Assembly: GCA_025642075.2 (NCBI GenBank) | Contig: JAODUO010000064.1 | Span: forward strand, 518,501-582,500 | Length of the DNA: 64,000 bases | Reading direction: 5' to 3' | DNA from: Ridgeia piscesae | Lineage: Eukaryota > Annelida > Polychaeta > Sabellida > Siboglinidae | Shown here: positions 12,559 through 26,759 of the stretch, piece after piece | Layout: each line of letters opens with the position of its first letter | Position numbering within the stretch: position 1 is the first letter of the stretch | Notes under the pieces: model-generated | Database searches by the model: none | What the model saw: only the letters and a program-made list of their open reading frames with translations | Told to the model about the DNA's origin: nothing | Program-made: the position numbers and the translations under genes

Positions 12559-12801
12559 CCGAAGTCTCACCTCTACACCGTGTGGACTTAAGAATGCTGT
12601 TAAGTTCTTGTTAAAACCGTACAGGATCCCACTTGATAATTAGGTATACATTGTTGCAGCCGGTAGGGCTGTACTAGGTAGATGTGCCTCATCATGCTTT
12701 GTAATAATATACAAGTGTTTGTAAAATATACCAGCTTTACAAAATGTGTAATCATTATGAGAAACAGTATTATCTGACGTTATGTTTTGCTATTGTGATA
12801 C

Positions 12802-12805
<4 letters not shown>

Positions 12806-12865
<60 letters not shown>

Positions 12866-12887
12866 TTATATATATATAATATATTAT
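12806..12887. repeat. (TA)n microsatellite
   Basis: Long TA run with a small T-rich interruption, 250 bases after the CAX stop. Confidence 0.95.
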
Positions 12888-13034
12888 TTGTCATGTACGA
12901 TGTGTTGAGTATGTCATGGATATTGCTTTCTATAAATATTATTTTGAGACCTGTTTGATACAAGCTGTTGAAGATGTGTGCTAACATTGCGGCATATAGT
13001 AATATGCAGTGTTGAATTGTTGGTTGATTCAATC

Positions 13035-13840
13035 CCACTCATAACCTTCACCCTATAACCTCCTCCCCACTTTTACCTCACCCACTCATAACCTTCACCC
13101 TCACCCACTTATAACCTCCCCCTTATAACACCCTCACCCACTCATAACCCTCACCCTCACTCCTCACCCTCCCTATAACCCTCACCCTCCCCCACTCATA
13201 ACCCTCACCCTCACCCTCATAACCCTCACCTCCCCACTATAACCCTCACCCTCACCACTCATAACCCTCACCCTCACCCACTCATAACCCTCACCCACTC
13301 ATAACCCTCACCTCACTCATAACCCTCACCCTCACCCACTCATAACCCTCACCCAACTCATAACCCTCACCCATTCATAACCCTCACCCTCACCCACTCA
13401 TAACCCTCACCCAATTCATAACCCTCACCCTCACCCACTCATAACCCTCACCCTCACCCACTCATAACCCTCACCCTCCCCCACTTATAACCCTCACCCA
13501 CCCCCATAACCCTCACCCTCCCCCACTTATAACCCTCACCCACTCATAACCCTCACCCCTCCCCCACTTATAACCCTCACCCACTCATAACCCTCACCCT
13601 CACCCACTCATAACCCTCACCCTCCCCCACTTATAACCCTCACCTCAATCATAACCCTCACCTCCTCTATAACCCTCACCCTCACCCACTCATAACCCTC
13701 ACCCTCACCTCACTCATAACCCTCACCCATACCCCCCCACTTATAACCCTCACCCACTCATAACCCTCACCCTCCACTTACCCACTCTATAACCCTCACC
13801 CACTCATAACCCTCACCCAATCACCCATCTCATCAACAGT
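13035..13840. repeat. CCCTCA-rich minisatellite, minus strand G-quadruplex-prone
   Basis: Variable units of about 17-24 bases built from cactcataaccctcaccct. The complementary strand is an uninterrupted series of GGGTGAGGGTGAGGGTTAT-like blocks, i.e. many GGG tracts with short loops. There are many indels between copies. Confidence 0.9.
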
Positions 13841-14285
13841 CCTCACACAAATCTCAGTGCTCCGTGAAAATTTTGATCTGCCCCGGGTGTGACAATGTAC
13901 AAATTTGTGCATGTTCTTATATTCATATGAGGTCAAATGTTAATTTTGAATGACAGTGCTTAATGACTAAGGTCTGTCCTAGAAGCTATGTCTCTCTTCT
14001 GCCTGTTGATTCTCATTCATCAGAGTGCATGCGTGACTTTGATTCTGTCTCATTCTCCAGTCTCCAGGATGTCTCTTTCCATTTTCCTTTTCTTCCTCTT
14101 CTTGTGTCTCACTTATCCTACTTTACTTTCTCTATCACTATGTTTCATCCCCTTCTGTCTTTTGCTCTAGGTCTCCACTCCTCTCCCACAACACCCACGT
14201 CTCTCTTCACACAGTCCCCCATCACAATCTCAGGCTTCCTCGCCTCCCTTTCCCCGCCACTCTCTGGGGATCTGCTCTCTGCCAA

Positions 14286-15285
14286 CTGCTCTCCTTCCCT
14301 TCTCTCCACTCTCCAGGCATCTGTTCTCTTTGTCAACTGTTCTCCTCTCATTCTCTCCACTCTCCAGGCATCTGTTCTCTTTGTCAACTGTTCTCCTCTC
14401 ATTCTCTCCACTCTCCAGGCATCTGTTCTCTTTGTCAACTGTTCTCCTCTCATTCTCTCCACTCTCCAGGCATCTGTTCTCTTTGTCAACTGTTCTCCTC
14501 TCATTCTCTCCACTCTCCAGGCATCTGTTCTCTTTGTCAACTGTTCTCCTCTCATTCTCTCCACTCTCCAGGCATCTGTTCTCTTTGTCAACTGTTCTCC
14601 TCTCTCTCCACCTAGACATTTTTCTCTTTGTAAACTGTTCTCCTCTCATTTTCCTGGCATCTGTTCTCTTTGTCCCCAACTGTTCTCCTCTCATTCTCTC
14701 CACTCTCCAGTCTCTTGTTTCTCTTTTGTCAACTGTTCTCCTCTCATTCTCTCCACTCTCCAGACATCTGTTCTCTTTGTCAACTGTTCTCCTCTCATTC
14801 TCTCCACTCTCCAGGCATCTGTTCTCTTTGTCAACTGTTCTCCTCTCATTCTCTCCACTCTCCAGGCATCTGTTCTCTTTGTCAACTGTTCTCCTCTCAT
14901 TCTCTCCACTCTCCAGGCATCTGTTCTCTTTGTCAACTGTTCTCCTCTCATTCTCTCCACTCTCCAGACATCTGCTCTCTTTGTCAACTGTTCTCCTCTC
15001 ATTCTCTCCACTCTCCAGACATCTGTTCTCTTTGTCAACTGTTCTCCTCTCATTCTCTCCACTCTCCAGGCATCTGTTCTCTTTGTCAACTGTTCTCCTC
15101 TCATTCTCTCCACTCTCCAGACATCTGCTCTCTTTGTCAACTGTTCTCCTCTCATTCTCTCCACTCTCCAGGCATCTGCTCTCTTTGTCAACTGTTCTCC
15201 TCTCATTCTCTCCACTCTCCAGACATCTGCTCTCTTTGTCAACTGTTCTCTCATTCTCTCCACTCTCCAGGCATCTGCTCTCTTT
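14286..15285. repeat. Minisatellite, 51-bp unit with acceptor-like site
   Basis: About 19 copies. Each unit contains ctctccactctccag followed by GCATCTGTTCTCTTTGTC. Pyrimidine-rich tract plus CAG makes each copy a strong 3' splice-site look-alike on the + strand. Because 51 is a multiple of three, long frames stay open on both strands; these are not genes. Copies around 14590-14740 are scrambled. Confidence 0.95.
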
Positions 15286-15425
15286 CCCGTTCAACTCCCA
15301 TTCTGCCCACATTCCTGGCGGCCCACTACATGCCAGTAGATTGTGGCTTGTTGACTGATATTACAATAACCTTTAGTTTAACCTTTATAATAATGTTTCT
15401 GCAAATAAAGTGATCTAACGTTGGT
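15271..15425 (+). other. Candidate 3'-terminal exon with polyadenylation signal
   Basis: After the last ctctccag of the array, unique sequence begins at 15271 and runs to AATAAA at 15404-15409, followed by a GT/T-rich stretch. This is how a terminal exon with a 3' UTR would look. It could belong to CAX (stop at 12558, same strand) as a spliced 3' UTR exon. No coding content is recognised. A second AATAAA is at 15903. Confidence 0.35.
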
Positions 15426-15719
15426 TATTATTTTGGTTTTTGCCTAATAAGTAAACATAAATTATTGTATGCAGAATATCATGGTAACATTATATAATGC
15501 CACACTGAAATCAGCATGCTGGAATAGATCGTCCATCTATGTGGTTGTGTTACTATAGAAATGAATTTTCTATATTACCTGTTTCACTGAAGATGGTTTG
15601 ATACAGAAAAAGGTTTTGTCATCTACAGTGTATTATTCATAAGCGTAATAACAAGAACGGAATGATTATAATGATGTTGTGTAGTCTATACTTTATAAAA
15701 CATACCTCTAACTGACTGT

Positions 15720-15728
15720 GTGTGTGTG

Positions 15729-15760
<32 letters not shown>

Positions 15761-15785
15761 GGCGTGCGGGCGTGCGGGTGTGTGT
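15720..15785. repeat. (TG)n grading into (TGCG)n
   Basis: TG run followed by gtgcgtgcgtgcgtgcgggc-type variants. Confidence 0.9.
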
Positions 15786-15909
15786 GACTGTGGCCATAGA
15801 CAGACGCAGTGTAAGGTGGATCCTGTGCTAGCGATATTAATGGGAATATCCCGACCTTATATACATTTCTTGTGTATTGTGTATGTACTGTACCTACAGG
15901 CCAAATAAA

Positions 15910-16735
15910 TTGATTTTGCACGCAGGGTGTGTGCTTGTGTATTTACCTAAGTACTCTGTAGATTCGTACAATGTGCTGACAGTTTGTGTAGTCGACATAA
16001 CTGGGACCAGACGAGAATACGGATATATCCTGTGAAATGAACCGTGTGTTGTAATAATATAACGTACATCTCTTTGTTGAGAAGAATTGCTGTTGTTATT
16101 TGCAATGAAAGTGCATTTCTCTAATGCGACAAGAGCCAACCAAATGTGACCCAGACTCGACTATGTCTACATCTTATTCTGCTCCTGTAAAGTTCATGGC
16201 AGTTGTTCTACATAGTGGTCCCCCTGTTAAAACCTTGAACACAAAAGCATTTCTACAAACAATAAGTCTACACTGTGCAGCATCCAGCTCTCAAGACAGA
16301 TTAAAGAACTTGACATTTCATCCCCTGGCTGATCTGTTCATCCAAACAGCATCTCAAGTTTTCTAAAAAACATTCGTCCCTAATAAACACCACTCACGTG
16401 TTTGTGTGTGTCTCAAACACCTAAGCCTCGACAGTGCCGCCGTAGCTGAAATGTCGATTCTATTAGGAACTTGTAGCCTACAATTAATTATATTCAACAG
16501 CAACACCCCATTTATTTTCAGTATATTAGAGCATGCATATGTAATATACACCTCATAAAAACTACTAATAATAAATAATAAAATGATTCAACAAGCTGTA
16601 ACACTATCTGCATACTGCATACGTGAATAGTGCAACAATAAGAAGTGATCCAAGTGTATGTAACAATTACAATTCATCTATGTCCAACAAAGTTATTATT
16701 TCAATCCCCCTCCACACACATACTGCCTAATTGAA
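15910..16735. other. No gene recognised
   Basis: Unique AT-rich sequence; short open frames on both strands look random. Confidence 0.5.
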
Positions 16736-16737
16736 CA

Positions 16738-17300
16738 TGTTGACCAAGTATCATCTATGGTGTGTGTCAACAAGTAGGACACATGTACACTCCAATGTAC
16801 CAAGTATTATCTACGGTGTGTGTCAACAAGTAGAACACATATACACTCCAATGTACCAAGTATCATCTACGGTGTGTGTCAACAAGTAGAACACATGTAC
16901 ACGCCGATGTACCAAGTATCATCTACGGTGTGTGTCAACAAGTAGAACACATTTACACGCCGATGTACCAAGTATCATCTACGGTGTGTGTCAACAAGTA
17001 GAACACATTTACACTCCAATTTACCAAGTATCGTCTACGGTGTGTGTCAACAAGTAGAACACATGTACACTCCAATGTACCAAGTATTATCTACGGTGTG
17101 TGTCAACAAGTAGAACACATGTACACTCCAATGTACCAAGTATCATCTACGGTGTGTGTCAACAAGTAGAACACATGTACACTCAAATGTACCAAGTATC
17201 ATCTACGGTGTGTGTCAACAAGTAGAACACATGTACACTCCAATGTACCAAGTATCATCTACGGTGTGTGTCAACAAGTAGAACACATGTACACTCAATG
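16738..17300. repeat. Minisatellite, about 56-bp unit, 10 copies
   Basis: Unit contains accaagtatcatctacggtg then tgtgtcaacaagtagaacac. Copies differ by single substitutions only. Confidence 0.95.
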
Positions 17301-17577
17301 TACGCAAAACGGATAATTAAACATTATGATATAATTTACATTCATTGTTTTAACACTTAAAATGAAATATTCTCGAGATATGCAGCAGCGTTTACTAGCA
17401 GTAAACAATAAGCACAAAAAGACAGATATAACGTGAGGCGTTTTATATATAATTACGACAGTTGCCAGCCCTGTTATGGGACGGCTTCTTTTTCTCTGTC
17501 ATTGGTGATACTACACTCGGCTGGCGGAACTCGAAGAACGTGTTGAGAACGGCAGTCACAATGAAAGAGACCACACA

Positions 17578-17965
17578 GTGCCAGGAAGCCCACTGATAGT
17601 TGACTCGCCAGGATGCCTACTGACAGTTGACTCGCCAGGATGCCTACTGACAGTTGACTCGCCAGGATGCCTACTGACAGTTGACTCGCCAGGATGCCTA
17701 CTGACAGTTGACTCGCCAGGATGCCTACTGACAGTTGACTCGCCAGACGTATTGAGGAACGCCAGATCACTGAATTGACTCGAGATCCTACTGACATTGC
17801 TGCCAGGAAGCCACTGACAGTTGACTCGCCAGGACGCCTACTGACAGTTGACTCGCCAGGATGCCTACTGACAGTTGACTCGCCAGGATGCCTACTGACA
17901 GTTGACTCGCCAGGATGCCTACTGACAGTTGACTCGCCAGGATGCCTACTGACAGTTGACTCACT
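17578..17965. repeat. Minisatellite, 27-bp unit, two blocks
   Basis: Unit gactcgccaggatgcctact plus gacagtt. Seven copies are followed by a 60-base scrambled patch, then six more copies. It stops just before the Ig-like exon candidate at 17979, i.e. next to its acceptor. Confidence 0.95.
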
Positions 17966-17978
17966 CCTGTAGTAATTA

Positions 17979-18138
17979 GGGAACAAAACAATGTCATTGT
18001 CACTTCGGTCTCTGATCACTTCTGACGGAAAGTTACACCTGGTAGTCAAGTCACCATTACCGAAACACGCCGGAAAGTACATATGTGCGATGCGAATACC
18101 TGCCAATCACCACCTAGATGCAGAAGTGATTGTGTTTG
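17979..18138 (+). CDS. Ig-like domain exon (candidate)
   Basis: Acceptor gtagtaattag, donor gtaaga; 53 codons plus one base, open from the acceptor in the frame given. The core reads ITSDGKLHLVVKSPLPKHAG followed by KYICAMR and a hydrophobic strand EVIVF. The DGxLxL...AGKYxC pattern is the E-F-G strand signature of an immunoglobulin-like domain. The gene it belongs to is unknown; no partner exon was recognised within the window, so it may be an orphan exon or part of a gene whose other exons are short. An acceptor two bases after the TAATTAG stretch is needed, since the earlier AG would leave a stop in frame. Confidence 0.4.
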
Positions 18139-18230
18139 GTAAGACATATTTTTATTTTTTCAGATTCTCAAGTCTATACTTATGGTACCATGATCATATG
18201 TATCTTTCTCAGACTTCAGTCAAACTCACT

Positions 18231-20160
<1,930 letters not shown>

Positions 20161-20164
20161 AGAA

Positions 20165-20960
20165 TGGCGTTAAAACATCGTTTATATGTTATATTATATC
20201 ATATGATACATTAAACATGTTAACATGTGAAACTATAATTATTCATCCATGCACAGTTATGGATAGGTATGTTTTACACCAGGCGACGAGAAACCAAGAT
20301 GGCGCACACATCGTCGCCATTTTGTCCTTCATAAAATGTAACAAGGAATTATTTTAAAATGTTGATACATACATTCCATATAACTCAAATTTGTATAAAA
20401 AAATACATAATATAAAATAATAATCATATAATTAACAGATGTAGACTAAGACAACTTTAGTTATTTTATTAAAGATATTATCGACACCAATCAGCATAGT
20501 GATCGTAATTTTGTTTTCCACATGCGTGTTGGCTTAAACAGGCAAAACATCGTTTGCATGTTATATTATATCATATGATACATTATACATGTTAACATGT
20601 GAACCTATAATTATTCATTCATGCAGATTTATGGATAGGAATGTTTTACAACAGGCGACGTGAAACCAAGATGGCGCACACATCGTCGCCATTTTGTCCT
20701 TCATAAAATGTAACAAGGAATTACTTTAAATGTTGATACATAATTCGCATAATTCCATATAACTCAAATTGGTAAACAAGAATACATAACATAAAATAAT
20801 AAACATACAACAGATGTAGACTAAGCCAATTTATTTAATTTAAGATATTATCAACACCGATCAGCATATAGTGATCATAATATTTTTTTACCACATACGT
20901 GTTAGCTTAAACAGGCAAAATCACTTGTCCCAACAATGGTATTGACTTTAGGGACAAAAA
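20165..20960. repeat. Two-copy tandem duplication, about 390-bp unit
   Basis: The block at about 20165-20550 recurs at about 20550-20960 with roughly 90% identity by eye: both copies share ttatattatatcatatgata, catgttaacatgtgaa, aaccaagatggcgcacacat and cgtcgccattttgtccttca. Each copy carries AAGATGGCG facing CGCCATTTT ten bases away, a near-perfect short inverted repeat. Confidence 0.85.
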
Positions 20961-20964
20961 CTAG

Positions 20965-21835
20965 AAATGATCGAAGCTAGGCAACCTTTCTCATCGGAAT
21001 AAGCAATGAATTTAAAGATCTTATAGATAATACGATATCGGACAGGAAGACAATGCTTTAGAAGCCGCATATAACGAATAAAACATGGAGACCTCGTCTC
21101 AATCATTGCTAATGAATTCTGAACACATTGTAATTTTGTGATGCTGTTAAAGGTAAAATTATGGTAGAGGGGATTACAACAGAAACATTCATTGAATCAC
21201 GAATATGATTATATAAAATAATGGAATGTACGAGCATTAGTTGTCTTTCCACCACAAACCATAAACGTTCATACCTTCGAGTAATTGCATCGCCAATCTG
21301 TGCCCGTCCTTTGTGTTTCGGCATCTGTTGATATCCTAGTGTCTGCTGACATCTTAAACTGCACCTTGTGTGCAGCTTAGTTGAGACCAACTGTCACACT
21401 ACATTGAGCGTCAAACGTGCATCGTCTGCTGCACTCGACCCCAATCGAACAAACCAAGAAACAGATGAAGTTGGCCTTTCACTGTTAACGGGGAGAACTA
21501 CATTTTGACCCCAACGATTCCATGCTATTGGTCGTTGCACCCTTCAGTCATAAATAACTGTCACGTGCACGTCACCGATATGGCGAAGTTACATGCTGTC
21601 AACCCCTGCGTTCTGGCTTAGCAGCAAAACCATTAGGAGGCCGCAAGCTTGCACGCCAAGATCGACTGTCCAACACCAATTGACGGATTGCATTGTCTGT
21701 GTTAAACTGTGGTAATGTCAATGAAGCATGGCAGATATTACACAATTGCTTTGTATGGCATAAATAGCCTCGACGTTCGTGTAGATATGTACAAATAGCC
21801 ATGACCGAATCCACGTGCGCCTTAATTTAAGGCTT
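20965..21835. other. No gene recognised
   Basis: Unique sequence, slightly richer in CG than its surroundings around 21280-21800; no convincing exon or RNA gene seen. Confidence 0.5.
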
Positions 21836-21837
21836 AA

Positions 21838-22080
21838 TGAGAATGAGAGAATGGGTAAAAAAACGAGTGGCGGGCGAAAACGTGGAGGAAGAGGGGTGTA
21901 GACGAGCAGAGAATTAAGAGTGGGAAAGAATAAGGAAAACGGGATAGATATAGTGTGACGCAGAGACAGAGGAGGGAGGATCGGAGGAAGAGGGAGTGAG
22001 AGGGAGAGAGGGAGGGAGGGAGGAAGGAAGGGAGGTGGGAAGAGAGGGAGGGCTGAGGGAGAGAGGGAGGGAGTAATAAT
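21838..22080. repeat. Purine-rich (GAGAGGGA)n-like tract
   Basis: Strong strand asymmetry: almost only G and A on the + strand, with gagggagggagggaggaagg-type repeats at 22000-22072. Confidence 0.85.
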
Positions 22081-22243
22081 TTAATGTTCAAGTTTTATTT
22101 AGTTTATATCTTAATGGATGTAGCATTATTGGAAAAGTAAACTATATTTTGTCCCGTAAAATGCAGCACTGACATAATTGTTTTGGCGTATCATGTTTAT
22201 TGAAATATTACAGATATTGATAGTTGGCCGGGATTTTATCGAA

Positions 22244-22785
<542 letters not shown>

Positions 22786-23574
22786 TGATAAAGGCATTAT
22801 AGAAATCTTGCTATTATTATACAACCATTTTCTTTTACTTTCTAGCCTAGTATAAGCTTGGTTAACAAATGCCATAACACTGCTTATTGTGTATGTCTTT
22901 AAAACTTTTTCACACCCACGTTTTCATTGCTGTAGTAAAACAGGGAAGACATGGATTGCTGCCTACTAGCCTTGCAGCCATGTCTGTTTTTGTCGTAGTG
23001 ATATGTTTTTTGCAGGAGTAGTTACATTATATTATCATGTGGCCCTTAATCAGCCATTACATCAACAAGTTGCGTTATTTTCAATACACTGTTGTTATAT
23101 CTGGATTAGTATGGATGTTGTTTCTGAAGTAATAAGTTTGCTTTTTTAAGGAGGTGTACGTTTGATAAATGTGAACACAATTTCTGTTCAAAGTTTAAAA
23201 TACACATCTTTTGTCATTTATATTATTTTACTATTGTGTGAAGTGTTGTTATATTTAATCGAACAACCAAAGAAACGATGTGACTAACAATAGTCACATT
23301 ACCAGGGGACCATAAAGTATTCATATGAATGTGTTGTTAACACGGGGAAATATTAACAATAATGTGTATCTATATTTCAGTATGCAAAGGCCATCTGCGA
23401 TGGAACGGAGACAAACCAAATAGAGCAGGCCGACGTTGTTGGTTTTCGGCCCATGCTGTCAGTCACGATGCGACAAAGACTGCTTCCATCACTTGACTAT
23501 TGCTCTCCATTTATCTCTCTGCTGTGAGAGTGATGTCCATGAGTCAGTCTTTATGACCAAGACTTGAGAAACCA

Positions 23575-23950
23575 GAGGCTTGAAAATAGACGGTGAATAT
23601 CTTTTCTTAGTCATTTTCGCCAACAACATATGCTAATACACAACATGAGCTACAACAGATGCTACAGGAATTAGCTGATGAAAGTAACAATCAGGGTCTA
23701 AAGATGAACAGGTCGAAGACAAAGGTGATGAAGGAAACCGACACATCAATATATATCACCAACACTCAAATCGAGAACATTAAAAGCTACATGTACCTGG
23801 GACAGAGATACAGCACCAGAGACAAAAACCAAGACAAGGAGACTGAAAGAAGAATCACGGCCGGGTGGACAGCATTCGCCAAGCACCGCGACATCTTCAA
23901 GGGTAACATTGGAACATGCTTAAAGAGACAAATCTACATGTCTGGAAACT
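23575..23950 (+). mobile_element. LINE reverse transcriptase fragment, frameshifted
   Basis: One frame gives RGLKIDGEYL then VIFANN, corresponding to the palm motif where FADD is expected; the catalytic DD is changed. A frameshift near 23628 leads into QHELQQMLQELADESNNQGL followed by KMNRSKTKVM and later YMYLGQ, the region after the catalytic motif in RTE-like and related non-LTR transcriptases. The similarity stops near CLKRQ. It is a dead fragment. Confidence 0.75.
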
Positions 23951-24073
23951 TGTCAGCATACAGGAACTTGATTGAGTTGGATATGTATTCGGATGACAAT
24001 ACCTCGAGTCATGTGATACATGTGCCACACACACACAGTAACAAACAAATTAAGCCGCATGTTCATGTATGAT

Positions 24074-24301
24074 GTTCCTAAACATCCTTGGCAAACAGTT
24101 GGCACTGATCGGCTCTCATTTGATTGGAGGTCACAGAAGACCACTATAGCAGTTTCTTTGAAATTGACTTTCTGATAGAGACGTCGGACTGAAGATGTCA
24201 TCCCGAAGCTAAAGCACCACTTTTCAAGGCATGGAGTGCTTGACACTGTAATCAGTGATGGGGGACTCAATTTAGCCAGGAGATTCCAAGTTCGGGAACA
24301 G
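24074..24301 (+). pseudogene. Ty3/gypsy-like integrase core remnant
   Basis: The + frame starts HPWQTVGTD and, after stop codons, continues VIPKLKHHFSRHG then VISDGG. PWQxVGTD and the RHG-x(3)-VISDxG spacing are hallmarks of the catalytic core of gypsy-type integrases (first and second acidic residues). The second acid is present in ISD, but internal stops show it is inactive. It lies immediately after a LINE fragment and before a SINE. Confidence 0.7.
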
Positions 24302-24568
24302 TAAATCGATCGCGAAGCAACTACTGAGAAAATACCCAAGTGGCCCACAAATATACCAGCTGTCGTTTTCTATTTCAGACTATTGTAACAGAAGCGCCAT
24401 TGACATTGTTCTTATCACATTATTTTGTGTGTGCAATACAGACCAGGAATCAGTGCAAGTAGATAGCATGCAAAAGAAAAGTACCTATGGTAACGCCTAA
24501 CTGCTGTAACGCCTAACGACGGTAATGTTCTTGTTGGTTCCAACACTCGGCAGGGTTCTTGTGAATAG

Positions 24569-24569
24569 A

Positions 24570-24597
<28 letters not shown>
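24569..24597. repeat. (TA)n microsatellite at SINE tail side
   Basis: Short TA run next to the 3' side (minus-strand sense) of the tRNA-like SINE. Confidence 0.9.
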
Positions 24598-24600
<3 letters not shown>

Positions 24601-24604
24601 GCTC

Positions 24605-24925
24605 GTTATGATCTTATGAGGTCTCATTGAACTAGTAAGTTTATGCCGATCTAGGTTAAGGCTATGGTGACACGCAGGCCAGGCCCCGGCCAGGGTGCTT
24701 GTTCTCAGAATCAGGCTCAGTGCCAGTGTCGTGGTTCTTTTACCTCCCTAATTGAGACAGGACCGACATTAACGTGATTCTCCGATTCATGAGGGACACG
24801 CAGTCCCCAATGGTGAGAGCCAGGTTTTAACACCAAATGTCATGCCTGCCATGACCGGGTGTTGAACCCGGGCCGCTGGCGTTCCAGGCAGATGTGTAAC
24901 CACTTCACTACACTATGTGCACCTC
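24605..24925 (-). mobile_element. tRNA-derived SINE
   Basis: On the minus strand the head reads GTGAAGTGGTTACACATC, then TGCCTGGAACGCCAGCGG, then CCCGGGTTCAACACCCGG. This gives an RNA polymerase III A box (TGGTTACACATC, 24891-24902) and B box (GGTTCAACACC, 24858-24868) about 33 bases apart, as in tRNA. A unique body of about 250 bases follows. The limits are approximate; no target-site duplication was identified. Confidence 0.75.
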
Positions 24926-24929
24926 TCAA

Positions 24930-25865
24930 CTGTGTTACTGTTAGTTTGTTTGACTTGTTGCCGAGTACATGACAGCCACAGACCCAGGCTAGGGAACTGA
25001 GCATTGTACAGACTATTACAGTGAGTCACCTCACTTTTACAAGTATTATATAAACCAATAAGTACTGCAATTTGTTAAGGATTATACCAGTATGTGACTC
25101 ATTATGTTTAAAAATAATTTAACATGATAGAATATTTCCCGCTTACATATTATACTTAGGTTATGTGCTTCTTCCTGCATAGTGCCTGTGTTTGTGTAAC
25201 AATTTAGTTGTATTTCTAACAGAACAGTAAATTTGTTATGGTTCTGGGGTGTGTGGCAGGTTCAATTCCTGCTGATGTTTGTTGCATCCAAAACAGTACT
25301 GGTTGTGCACATCCATCGATTCCAATGTTTACGTTCTGTACTTTTAATGCAGTTCGGTTGTGGCCAACCCATGTCGCCGTGTGTTACACATTATTGACAA
25401 GCATCACAAATACTGACTACTGTTGCAACAGCAGTTGTCACTGCAAGTGTTGTACCCTCCTATTGGTGTGTTGTGTGAAATGAACCAACGATAAGAGAAT
25501 CTGTCCCGTTGCTCACAATATGCACTGGTTGTAAATGCTGTAAAATCTGTGGGCACATTTTCTAACTAGAACAGCAATGTCCCACTGTGAGTCAACTTTC
25601 CCATCTACCGAGGTGTTAAAATATCACCCAGTTCATTGTGAATGTCACAGTCTGCTCACCGGTGGACAGACTGTGGGAATGTTGCCGTGGGAGCTCAAGT
25701 CTAGGTGGAATGTACGGCACATCCTTCTTACATGATAGAACATGATTGTAAACATCCCATTCTGGGCGTGTCAATGCGGCATGGTTACATTCTAATCCAT
25801 CTAATTTGTTTGGGTGTGATCCCCTCACATTATAAGCCATTTAATGGAATTATAACTCTTGTTGA
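24930..25865. other. No gene recognised
   Basis: Unique AT-rich sequence with short random frames only. Confidence 0.5.
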
Positions 25866-25868
25866 GTA

Positions 25869-25888
25869 ATATATATATATATACAATA

Positions 25889-25938
<50 letters not shown>
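25869..25938. repeat. (TA)n microsatellite
   Basis: TA runs with one small interruption near 25885. Confidence 0.95.
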
Positions 25939-25943
<5 letters not shown>

Positions 25944-26411
25944 CGTACATTCAATAATGACTGTGAAATTAAATTTGGTGGACGCCTATTTGTTAAGCTA
26001 TAGTTGGATGTTTATGGCTGTACACATGCAAACATTTGACCTTAAACATCTGGGGATTTATTGTGAGCCTGAGGGAAGGGGTGATGTTGCAAATATTCGT
26101 TTTGTCTCAACATTTCAGTGATGTTAGACTGGACATCAGAAGACCACATGTTGCTGTGGGTCTGAAGTAAAGTTCAGTTATATTTGCTTGACAACCTGGG
26201 CGATTTTCATTTTCACTGAAATTTTGGGCGACTTCTTTCATTTTTGGCAGTCCAGATCTACAGTAAATCCGGGCGAAACTGGAAGTGTTGACAGGTATCT
26301 GACTAGAACCAACAAGTGGTGTAATGCTTTGTTGTGATATGTCAAAGCTGTCTACCACTGTCACCTGTCATGTCACAACATTTCACGTCACACTGTGCCT
26401 CACAGGGAGTA

Positions 26412-26417
26412 TTTATT
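26412..26417 (-). terminator. Polyadenylation signal for DNPEP (candidate)
   Basis: AATAAA on the minus strand about 295 bases after the DNPEP stop codon. Confidence 0.5.
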
Positions 26418-26711
26418 GAATCAGAAATCTGCCTATACACAGCACATTACATGCAGCATTTTATGTAAATAATCACAATCAACTGACTGCACCATACAGC
26501 TTGCAATCTACCATGTGCATTATCAAAAGAAAACTTTAAATCAACCGTGTATCCTTATCCATCCTGGCAATAATGTCATGATTTGATGTGTCAACATTTC
26601 ATTGTTAGTCCAGCGTGTCTCTGGGTGTATTGGGAAGAAATTGCCTAACTAGCTGTGTACACGAGGTGCTCCAAACATTGGTGGATATCAACTACTGGTC
26701 CACTGGACAGG

Positions 26712-26759
26712 TCACATCTTCATTGACGCCATGATGCGGGGATACTCCTCAAACAGAGC
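26712..26759 (-). CDS. DNPEP: DNPEP last exon with stop
   Basis: Acceptor tatgttgcag; [15 protein letters not shown] and stop TGA (26712-26714). It corresponds to the short FFE-x-FP tail of the family, ending slightly earlier. Confidence 0.85.
   Translation of the reverse strand, partial: ALFEEYPRIMASMKM

Noticed and set aside
13963..15358. Frames with LILSTLQASVLFVNCSP repeats on both strands
   Set aside because: 51-bp minisatellite open in several frames; the non-repeat head is low-complexity pyrimidine sequence with no family similarity.
24841..24925. Functional tRNA gene on the minus strand
   Set aside because: A and B boxes are present, but the acceptor and anticodon stems do not pair and a long SINE body follows.
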